Below are positions 8,884 to 17,500 of a DNA stretch of 36,629 nucleotides, piece after piece. Every line of letters begins with the position of its first letter. Positions within the stretch are counted from its first letter, which is position 1. Source of the stretch: Acidobacteriaceae bacterium (GTDB taxonomy: Bacteria; Acidobacteriota; Terriglobia; Terriglobales; Acidobacteriaceae). The notes under the pieces are model-generated. The model did no database searches, was not told where the DNA came from, and saw nothing but the letters and a program-made list of their open reading frames with translations. The stretch covers positions 1-36,629 of the forward strand of contig JASHQQ010000213.1 in the NCBI GenBank assembly GCA_030039035.1. Direction: 5' to 3'. The position numbers and the translations under genes are program-made.

Positions 8884-9897
8884 TCAGGGCAGGATGAACT
8901 TGCCGCGGGCGATGTAGTTCATCGCCAGCGCGGTCGCGTACACCGTCACTTCGGTCAAGTATTCCCGTTCACATTTTATGTCTGCTCGCAAGCCCAGGTC
9001 GCCGGTTTTCGCCTCGATGGCTTCCACCAGCTTTTTTACCAGCGGGCGTTGCACGCCCGTCCAGTAATTCACCTTGTCGACGAGGATCTTCCGGTTCTCG
9101 CGCAGAAGTTCGGCCGCCGCGCGGACATTCTTCCGGCGGCGCTTCGATACGCTGAAGATGTCGCGCAGGTCGGTGTCGAGAGGAAGCTCGCCGGGCGTGA
9201 GCTGCTGATCGAGCGCGCGCTCGTAGAACTCGCCGACCGTCACATCCATCTCGTCCACGGTGATGTCGGTGTCGCCGTAAGCCACCACCGGGTCGGCGTC
9301 GCGGAGCCTGCGGCCCATCCGGTCAACATATTGCAGCTTTTCCATCGCGCTCCAGCCCTTGTAGCGCTGGCGCCAGTTGGAACGGGGCGTGAGCCACACC
9401 GCAAATGTCTCGGCAAAGTCCTCGTCGGGGTGCTTTTGCGCGTACCAGCCTTCCATGTGCCGCACAAACTGGCGCGAGAAGGGAACCGGCTTGTAGTTGT
9501 CGCGATAGGGCCGCCGGAAGGGCCCGAAGAGGTTGCGCCATTCCGCGCTCTTGTACAGCGCGTAGGCGTAATTGAACGCGTGCCCGGCCTCGTGGCGCAT
9601 GTACATCATGATCTGCCGCGCATCCTCGATGTCGTTCATCTCCGACTCGAGGCGCTGCAGGTTCGGATCGGCAAGGTAGAACGGGATTCCGATGACGGGC
9701 TCCATGCTCGGGCAGCCCCATTCGTCGGTGAGGTAGCAACTGGGCCGGAATCGCCTGAGTCCCTTGGCTTCCAGCTCCTTGTAAAGCTGCTGGACGAAGC
9801 GTTCGAGGGGAGAGCCTTCCAGCTTGAGCCCGAGCTGCTGGATCGGCTTGGAAAGGATCTCCTTCACCTCTGCCGGCGCTTTTTCAAGATTGGCCAC
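8884..9897 (-). CDS. Putative cytosolic zinc metallopeptidase (HExxH)
   Basis: The 337-residue protein has no signal peptide or membrane segment. HEAGH at 102-106 is a zincin motif. E163 in the following DEDFAETFAVWL helix (158-169) is the likely third zinc ligand, 57 residues on, a layout seen in gluzincins. It resembles the bacterial 'putative zinc-binding metallo-peptidase' families; I cannot fix the Pfam family without a search. The C-terminal third is helical and charged (SVSKRRRKN...). The gene lies between bcsC (108 bases upstream) and the ATP-grasp gene (47 bases downstream), all on the minus strand, so co-transcription with the ligase is likely. A paired ligase and peptidase could make and trim a small peptide or a cell-wall or cytosolic modification, but this is inference. 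Confidence 0.75.
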   Translation of the reverse strand: MANLEKAPAEVKEILSKPIQQLGLKLEGSPLERFVQQLYKELEAKGLRRFRPSCYLTDEWGCPSMEPVIGIPFYLADPNLQRLESEMNDIEDARQIMMYMRHEAGHAFNYAYALYKSAEWRNLFGPFRRPYRDNYKPVPFSRQFVRHMEGWYAQKHPDEDFAETFAVWLTPRSNWRQRYKGWSAMEKLQYVDRMGRRLRDADPVVAYGDTDITVDEMDVTVGEFYERALDQQLTPGELPLDTDLRDIFSVSKRRRKNVRAAAELLRENRKILVDKVNYWTGVQRPLVKKLVEAIEAKTGDLGLRADIKCEREYLTEVTVYATALAMNYIARGKFILP

Positions 9898-9915
9898 GGA
9901 TGATCGAAGCGTAGC

Positions 9916-9946
9916 ACAGCCGTGGCGCGGTTCGACCCGCGGCTGT
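9916..9946 (-). terminator. Stem-loop between bcsC and the metallopeptidase gene
   Basis: A perfect 7-bp inverted repeat (9916-9922 and 9940-9946, ACAGCCG/CGGCTGT) with a GC-rich 17-base interior lies 60 bases past the bcsC stop and 19 bases before the metallopeptidase start. No U-run follows on the minus strand, so it may be an RNA-processing or partial termination site. If it does terminate, the last two genes need their own promoter. Confidence 0.3.
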
Positions 9947-10005
9947 TCACCTTCCGGGTAACCGCCGCCAGACGCACAAGGGGCGTGTTCGACGCCACCG
10001 ATCCT

Positions 10006-13000
10006 TCAATGAACCGAAAACGGCTGATGGCCGGTCCAGTCGGGAATGGAGTTCACGCGCAGGTCGGTGTTCGTCGGAATGGGATCCATCATGAATTTCA
10101 GGCTGAATCCCACGCTCTGCGTGTAGTAATTCCTGGCGTTGTTCGCCGTGGCAAAGGTGCCCAGATACACGCGCGGAGCCACGCGGTAGCCCAGACGGAT
10201 ATCCGCGTCGTAGTTCGGCTCCGTGCTGCTGTCGGAGGCATACGTGCCCTGGGTCACTGCGGCGGAGCCCGGCAGGACCGGATAGAACGGCGTCGAACCT
10301 TCCTGCAGATATTGCACGCCGCCGCTGAATCTGATTTCGTATTCGAAGCGGGGCTGGCGCGAGTACCACGAGATCGGTATGGATGCGAGATAGTACTGCT
10401 GCGGGCTGAAATATCCTCCCTGCCCGAACGAAAAGTACTTCAGGTTCCTGTCGAAGTGCATGGCGTTGGCGTTGGCGCCCAGGGTAAGGCCCGGCACAAT
10501 CTGCCAGTACAATCCGGCATTCCCCGTAATGCCCCGGTTGTTCGGTATATTCAGTCCCTGAACGAACGAATAGCTGCCGGCGGCATATCCGCCGACAGTT
10601 TTGTAGACGGCGCTGGATACCGGAGGCGCGGAGTCGAATCGTATGGTGCCGGTGTTGGCCACCGCTCCTCCCCAGATCAGGCCGGTGCCGGGATCCTGCG
10701 AGCCGGCGTAGGAGAGCAGGCTGTCCTTGACGCTGTCGCGCACTCCCTCGATCGAGACCCATTCGTTCGCCGGACGATAGTGGAAGCCGCCGATCAGGTT
10801 GTGTACGGCAAAGCCTTGCGGAGAGGTGCCGAAGGCCAATCCGAAGCTGTTGGTCGAAAGCTGCGCCAGGCCCGAGTAGCCCGTCTTCGACTGGTCGCTG
10901 AACTGGGCGCCGGCGGGCAATGTGCCGAACGGCAGTTTCGAGCTTCCGTCCGGCGTTCCGCTCGAAGCATAGACTCCGTGCCCCTCCACGCCGAATCGGA
11001 CCTGGTTCGAAACGGTGTACGCGGAGCCGAGAACGCTGTCGAGGACGATGAGGCGATCGATTCCTGCATCTCCGACCCGTCCCGATCCCAAACCACCCAC
11101 ACTCACGATAGGCGTATTGCGATCGTCCACCGCTTCGACTTCATCCTCCATTTGCTGCTGTTGAGGCGGCTGGGACCGGGTTTGCTGCCCTTGCGGCTGA
11201 GGCTGCGATTGCTGGGACGGTTGTTGCGCCGGTTGCGGTTGCGGCTGGGGCGGCCCGGGTTGTTGCGGCGGCGGTTGCTGCTGCTGAAAAGCGGCAAATC
11301 GCAGGTAGGCCCCTTGCCCGCGCGATAGGTGCGACACCAGACTGGTCGGTCGAATGTGGGCCTGGTTGATTGCGCCGCCGGACGCCTCGGCCCGGCAGGG
11401 CGGGGCAGACTCCGTCGAGCCATTCCCGGCGCTCGCCGTGTTGCGAGTCGCGACCGGGGAATTGTCTGCGCCGCTTGCGTCCGCATCGGACCTGGCCCGC
11501 GCCGGCTTTGACGTTGAGGCGTCCTGATCCTGCAACGACTGCAGCGCCGACTTCAACTCCTGTTCTCCCTCGTCATAATCTCCGCGCGCAATATCCTGCC
11601 GCGCTGTCATGTGCATCAGCTCGGGATCGTGGGGGAACTGCGCGAGCCCTTGCCGAAGATACTGGCTGGCCAGGTCGAATTTGTGCGCGGAAAGAGCTGC
11701 GCCAGCCGCCACCCGGTAGTCTCCGGCCTGCGCCCCAACCATGCCCCAGGCCCGAAAGAGATCCAGCGCTCTCTGCTTGTCATGGTCGCGCAGGTACAAG
11801 GATGCCAGCTCGGCGTTGATATTGCGGTCTTGCGGATACTCCTGCCGGGCGTCCATGAGGACGGTAAAAGCCAGTTGCGGTTTGGTCGCGAACGCGCGCT
11901 CGGCGCGGCGAACGCCCCACTCCGAACAGATCGCTTCCAGCGCTTCGCGCTGTTTCTCTGTGAGATCGGCGCGTCTCCGATCATTCCGCAGCAGATCGCC
12001 GGGACCGGGCGAATCGGCCGAAACGGCAAGCATGGTCCACGCCGTCTGGATATCGAGAGCCATGGGCGGAAGCCGTCGCTGCGCCGTGAAGCGCGAACGG
12101 GCCTCCTGCAACAACTGAAGTGCGTCGGGGTCGCGTCCGCTGTTCGAATACGCGGTTGCCTCGAGGATGAGAAAATCCGGATCGGTTTCAAGCTCTGCGC
12201 GCACCGCCGCCGGAATGTTCGGAATCTCGCTCACGAGGCTCCGGTCGGCGCGCTGCTGGTGCAGCACGACAAGGTAACCGCGCCACGCATCGGCGGAGTT
12301 CGCGTTCGTCACCACGATGTTGCTGTAGAGAGAGCGGGCGCCGCCATAGTTGTGCTCCCGCATCCAGATGTCGGCGAGTTGAAGCTGCGTGCCCTGGGAG
12401 GACTGGTTTCCGTTCGATCGGTCCATGGCCAGAGATTGCAGAAGAAGATGCTCTGCCTCCGCGCACTGCCCCTGGTTCGAGTACAGGACGGCAACGGAGT
12501 CGAGAAATCCTGTGTGCTTCATCGCCGCCTCGTAAGCCGGCTGCGGCATGGAGCGCACGGTCGCGATCGCCTGCGGGGAAATGCCGAGGCGCGTGTAGGC
12601 GCCCACCAGTCCCTCCCAGCCGCTGGGATTGTCCGGATGCGAACGCGTCGCCTCCCTGAAGATTTCGATCGCCCTTCCCGCCTGGTTTTGCTCCATGAAC
12701 CTTCCGGCAATCTGCAAGCGGAGGCCGAGCGCTTCCTCGGAGTCGGACCGGCCGGCAATCACGAGTGCGCGGTGCAGGAACTGGTCGCCCAGCTCGGGCT
12801 GATTCGCCTCGTCATACGCCAGCGCGAGCTCCGAAAGGTAGTCGGAGCGGGTCTCGAGCTGTTCCTTCACCGCTGGCGGAATCCGTTGTACGGTCGAGAT
12901 GGCGGCCTGCGGCGCGTTTTCGCCGATCTGCGCGTTGATCAGCCCCAGCCAGCCCGATGCATCGCCGGGATTTGACGCGGCGAGCCGATAATACGTCTTG

Positions 13001-14538
13001 GCCGCGGAAGGAAAGTCGTCGGCGCGCAGTGAGGCGTTTGCCAGTCCCAGCAGCGCGTCTTTATTGTCGGGGTTCAGCGCGAGAGCCTGTTGATAGGCCG
13101 ATACCGCGTTCGCAATCCGGTTTTGTTTCAGGTCGGCCGCAGCCCCGTTCATCACACCCCAGAACTTCGCGCTGTTCACGCCCTGATCGATGTCCTTGCG
13201 CGACGGGTCCAGCCTGTGCGCATTGGCAAGCAGTCTCGATGCGTCGTCGAATCGTCCTTCATTCAGGCGCACGAACCCGAGGCCCGCCATGGCGTCGGCG
13301 CTGTTCGGATCCTGTTTGAGAACCTGCTGGAACTTCGCTTCGGCCTCGGCATACTTGCGCTGACGGACCAGCGCATGCGCAAGGCCCAGGAGCGCTCCGT
13401 TATCCATCGGATGCAAACCCAGCGCTTCCTGAAACGCCGCTACCGCATCCTCCGCATGGTTCGCCCGCTGCGCGTCGGCGCCGCGCTCCATTGCCAGCCA
13501 GAACCGCGCGCTGTCGTACCCGTCGCGGGCGTCCTGCCTTTGCGGGGCGAGCGTGCGCGCCTTGTCGAAAAGGCTCAGTGCGTCGCTGAAGCGCTTCTGG
13601 TCGAGGCGGACATAACCGAGACCGATCGTGGCGTTGGCATCGTTGGGCGACTGCCGCAAAACCTCGCTGAATCTTGCCGCGGCTGTCTCAATATCCTTGT
13701 TGCGCAGGGCCTTGAAGGCCGCCGCCTTGTCCGCGTCGGCCATGTCTTGCTGCTGTTTGGCGCGAAGGGCAGCCACGATGGGCTGCATATCCTGGTCGGA
13801 ATAACGCTGGAGGTACGCTTCCATGGGCGCCAGCACGTCGGGGTTCTCTTTCTCCCAAAGCAGCGCCTGCCGCCACGGTGCGCGCGCCTGCTCGGCAGTG
13901 CCGGGGTCCTTGATGGACTCGAAGATCTGCAGCCCTTCCATGCGCGTCTTCGGATCGTATGTCAGCAATGAAGCGAGCCACAGGCGATAGGCCTCGACAT
14001 TCGGATTTTGCGCGCAGAGCTGGCGTAGCTGGGCGATCGCCTTCGCCCGGCCTCCGCTGCTTGCAGCCTCGGTTTCATAGAATGGCTCGGTCCACTTTCC
14101 CGGCGGCGGCTGCTGGTCGCCGAGAACCTCGCGGTAGATCTTCATCGCGTCGTCCGGCTTGTGCTGCATGGCCAGCCGTCCCGCCTCGTCGAGCCGGCTG
14201 CGCTCCTCCGGCGTAAAGACGTGCAGATTCTCCACCGTCGCGATCTGCGGGTCGCGAGGATTGATCTTGCGCAAACGATCGAGGTACGAACGCTCCTCGC
14301 CGGCCTGGCCATTCTCCCTGGCGGCGCGCGCAAGGCCCGCGAGGGCTTCGGTCTGGTTGGGATCGACCAGCAGAACCTTGTGCCAGTTTTCGGCCGCCAG
14401 ATCGGTGCGGCCGCGCAGCTCGAGAGAGCGGGCCTTGGCGAGCAGGATGTCGACTCCGCCCTGGGTTTGCGACGGCGCCGGTGCGGCCGTCGCCAATGCG
14501 ACGAGCAGCAGAAGTTGAAAACGGATGAATGAAGTCAT
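10006..14538 (-). CDS. bcsC: Cellulose synthase operon protein C (TPR periplasmic scaffold plus outer-membrane pore)
   Basis: The 1510-residue product has a signal peptide (MTSFIRFQLLLLVALATAA) and a long array of tetratricopeptide repeats up to about residue 1040. A Gln/Pro-rich disordered linker follows (about 1083-1133). The C-terminal beta-barrel (about 1140-1510) carries BcsC_C-type motifs such as YFSPQQYYLASIPISW. BcsC guides the nascent glucan through the periplasm and outer membrane. The length is somewhat above the usual 1150-1300 residues because of extra TPRs and the linker. I chose ATG 14538 because the signal peptide starts there; an in-frame ATG at 14577 would only add a polar extension. 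The bcsAB stop is 48 bases upstream, which indicates one transcript. Confidence 0.9.
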   Translation of the reverse strand: MTSFIRFQLLLLVALATAAPAPSQTQGGVDILLAKARSLELRGRTDLAAENWHKVLLVDPNQTEALAGLARAARENGQAGEERSYLDRLRKINPRDPQIATVENLHVFTPEERSRLDEAGRLAMQHKPDDAMKIYREVLGDQQPPPGKWTEPFYETEAASSGGRAKAIAQLRQLCAQNPNVEAYRLWLASLLTYDPKTRMEGLQIFESIKDPGTAEQARAPWRQALLWEKENPDVLAPMEAYLQRYSDQDMQPIVAALRAKQQQDMADADKAAAFKALRNKDIETAAARFSEVLRQSPNDANATIGLGYVRLDQKRFSDALSLFDKARTLAPQRQDARDGYDSARFWLAMERGADAQRANHAEDAVAAFQEALGLHPMDNGALLGLAHALVRQRKYAEAEAKFQQVLKQDPNSADAMAGLGFVRLNEGRFDDASRLLANAHRLDPSRKDIDQGVNSAKFWGVMNGAAADLKQNRIANAVSAYQQALALNPDNKDALLGLANASLRADDFPSAAKTYYRLAASNPGDASGWLGLINAQIGENAPQAAISTVQRIPPAVKEQLETRSDYLSELALAYDEANQPELGDQFLHRALVIAGRSDSEEALGLRLQIAGRFMEQNQAGRAIEIFREATRSHPDNPSGWEGLVGAYTRLGISPQAIATVRSMPQPAYEAAMKHTGFLDSVAVLYSNQGQCAEAEHLLLQSLAMDRSNGNQSSQGTQLQLADIWMREHNYGGARSLYSNIVVTNANSADAWRGYLVVLHQQRADRSLVSEIPNIPAAVRAELETDPDFLILEATAYSNSGRDPDALQLLQEARSRFTAQRRLPPMALDIQTAWTMLAVSADSPGPGDLLRNDRRRADLTEKQREALEAICSEWGVRRAERAFATKPQLAFTVLMDARQEYPQDRNINAELASLYLRDHDKQRALDLFRAWGMVGAQAGDYRVAAGAALSAHKFDLASQYLRQGLAQFPHDPELMHMTARQDIARGDYDEGEQELKSALQSLQDQDASTSKPARARSDADASGADNSPVATRNTASAGNGSTESAPPCRAEASGGAINQAHIRPTSLVSHLSRGQGAYLRFAAFQQQQPPPQQPGPPQPQPQPAQQPSQQSQPQPQGQQTRSQPPQQQQMEDEVEAVDDRNTPIVSVGGLGSGRVGDAGIDRLIVLDSVLGSAYTVSNQVRFGVEGHGVYASSGTPDGSSKLPFGTLPAGAQFSDQSKTGYSGLAQLSTNSFGLAFGTSPQGFAVHNLIGGFHYRPANEWVSIEGVRDSVKDSLLSYAGSQDPGTGLIWGGAVANTGTIRFDSAPPVSSAVYKTVGGYAAGSYSFVQGLNIPNNRGITGNAGLYWQIVPGLTLGANANAMHFDRNLKYFSFGQGGYFSPQQYYLASIPISWYSRQPRFEYEIRFSGGVQYLQEGSTPFYPVLPGSAAVTQGTYASDSSTEPNYDADIRLGYRVAPRVYLGTFATANNARNYYTQSVGFSLKFMMDPIPTNTDLRVNSIPDWTGHQPFSVH

Positions 14539-14586
14539 GGATGTCAGCCTCGGTTCAAGCGGTTCCGCCGTTGCCATACCCGGGAG

Positions 14587-17500
14587 CTACTGAAGCCAGG
14601 AGACTCGCCGCGGCGAGCCACTCCGGACAGCGCCCGAAACGGGTACAGCGACTGTGGAATCGCTCCAGGTTTCCCACGCTGCCAGTCTCTCGGCGGCAAC
14701 GCGCTCAGTGCTGAAGCGAACCCAGGCAACAATCAATAGAGCGAACAATAGAACAAATAATGGGATAAGCCAGTAATCCTCTATGAGCAGGACTTTTGCG
14801 TTCTGATATCGATCGGGTTCGCCGGCCTGATAGGCCTGCGCACCCACCAGAAAAGACTGGAATTGCCCGTTCCGGGAAAGAGCGACTCCTCCATACACCG
14901 GACCCTGCCGCTCCGACGGCGTAAACAGCGCGCGCACAGCCCCGACGGCTTCGGGGCCGCCGGGAACAATCGCAACCGCCTCGCGATTCGGGCGCAAGGG
15001 CGAAACAAAGCTCTCCACGAGAAGGTCGTCGCCGCCGCCGATCCGGCGCTCCAGTTTCCGGCTGTCACTGCTCAGGAACGGCCACTCCGGATGAAGCAAC
15101 AGTGTCGACTCGGGCGCTTCGTTCACCTGCATCCCGGCCCCGGGCAAGCCGAGCGGCATCGCGCTCGCCCACTCCTGCAACAGCGGCTGGGCATCCCGCG
15201 CGCCGATCAGCACCAGATCCTTTTCCTGCGCCTGTTCCAGGCGATCGGCGCCGGTAACGCTCAGCCGCGTCGCCAGGGAACCGGTCTGCGCGCCAAAGAA
15301 GCCGGCCATGTCCAGCAGCGTTTCGTAATCGGTGGAGGTCGGAGAGCCGGGCAGGATCACCGCGGTGCGACTGAGGTCGGGCCACTCGGTGAAGGGATAG
15401 CCCGCGTCGGCAAACAGCTCCAGCCGGGGAAGCAGAACCGCATGGGGAACTCCGCCCAGATCGAGCGACGAGTCCCGATGGATCGAAAACGTCGGGTGCG
15501 CCGTCGGCGGAGTATTGCCCTCGAAGTAGAAATCGACGGCGAGCGTGTTGGTATAGGGAAGCAGACTGCCCGTCGGCAGCCGTACGATCTCCGATTGCTC
15601 CATCGGTGCAACGGCCGGCGTGAGCTGGACCGTATCGATGTCCTGGCCATTCAGCCTCAGGTGCAGCGCGGGCCGCGTTCCCTCCGGTGCTCCTCCGTAT
15701 TTGTACTTCAATAACAGCGGGACCGATTGCCGGGCGCGCAGGAACAGATCGGGTGGAAGGCGAAAGTAAAGATCGAGCGAGCCGGTGCCGTTCAGCCTGA
15801 GGCGCTCCTCGGTGGTATAGGCGCCAATCGCAGCCGGACCGTCTGCCTGCAGCCAGCGCGGGGCGCCGTACGCCGGAAGAGATGGAACCGGAACCGCGTG
15901 AGCGCGAAGGCTGTTCACGTGCGGCATCCAGGTGGCCGTCACCAGCGTGCGAGCCGCATCGGGCAGATCCTCGGGACCATCGCCCGTCACGATCAGAAGC
16001 TTTCCGTAGGGGTCCGCGGGGTTGTCGCGCATGGCCAGCAGCGGGCCGTGCGCTGAAGGCAACGACAGTCCGGAGAGAAGCGGCGACCCGCGAAGAGCGA
16101 AGACGATAGCGTTCCCCTTGGGGAATTCGCCCACGCTGACGGGAAAGTGGACGCCCCGAACGTCGGAAAGCACTCCGAAGTGCGAGGCGACGAGCGCGGC
16201 GCTTTCCAGGGTGACGTCGTCGGGCCGCTCGCCAAAGGCCACCGGCAAATCCCATGACCGCACTCCGGACGCGTCGAAAAACGGAAGCGGAAGCAACGAA
16301 AGATCGTTCGCCAGCGGCAGCCGGGTGCCGCTGATGCTGACCGTGCTGTGCGGGTCGAGGGTCACTGCGGGCGAAGGCTCGGCGCCGCACGATGAACAAG
16401 TCTCCTCGAGCTCCATCGAAAGCGTATTGTCGTTGGTCAGCAGGTCGGTGGGCAGGGCGTACTCCGTCTGCTGGCCAAATCCCGGCGTCAGCGCAATCGT
16501 TCCGGCTTCGGCGCCATTCAGCGTCAGATCGAGCCGTGCCTCGCTCCTGCGCAGATCGGGCGCGGTATAGATGAGCTTGAGTATCGCCTGCGTGGTGATC
16601 CTGGTGACGGGTTCGCCGAAGAACAGGTTCAGCGACGCGCCGCCCTTCGCCAGCACAAGCTCCCTGGCGCCGCTGGCCAGGCTCAGTTCGAACTCATCGT
16701 GAAAGTCGGCCGGCTGGATCGGCCGGGGTTGATCTGCGTGCGCTCCCGTCCCTTGCCATCGGTCTGCATGTGCCTTCGTTTTTTCGAACCGTTTGCCCTG
16801 CGCCTGCGCCGGTCGGGGAGCCAGTATCGCCCCGGCCAGCAGGAAGGGAAGCACAACGGATGCCGCCCGGCTTTTCCGCACCGGAGGCGCCGGGTCGGCC
16901 GTGGCCGATGGCGACGGCACGAAGAGGCCGAATGGCACAATCGCCGCGGCGCGAACCGCGAGGAAAAAGATCTGCGCGAGACTGCGCAGTGGGCTGTCGT
17001 CCGGCCGCGAGTCGCGCAACAGGCCTCTCGCCTTTCGGCGCGAATCGAGCAGTGTTTCGATCTGCCGCTCCTGTTCCTCCGGCAGATCGGGCAGGAACAG
17101 ATGCTGGCGTCTCCCCGCCGAGTGCGCCACCAGCGCCGGAACTTCGCATTGCCATCTCCGGTCGCCAAGGGCCAGCGAGATCGGCATGCCGCGCGCCAGT
17201 TCCAGCGGCTTGTCGCACTTTACGGTTATGCTCGAGCGTGAAAGCAGCACCGTGGCGCCCTCGAACGACCGGTCGCGCGCAAGCCTCAGCGACGCCGGCA
17301 CTCTGGCGCGCAGGCAGGCGCCCGATCGCAGCGATCTTCGCTCCCACGCAACCGACGCGGCTACCAGCAGGATCATGGTGCTGTAGGCGCACCACACCGC
17401 GTTCATGAGCACGGTGTCCCGATGCGCCGGATCTGCGACGAAGCGGTGCTCGGCCATCACCAGGCCGGTCACGTTGAAGGCCAGCAGCAGCAGATAGGGC

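Noticed and set aside
9922..11328. Long plus-strand open frame opposite the end of bcsC
   Set aside because: It mirrors the bcsC barrel codons in GC-rich DNA. Its translation is Arg/Val-rich without a domain or signal, and the minus-strand gene is certain.
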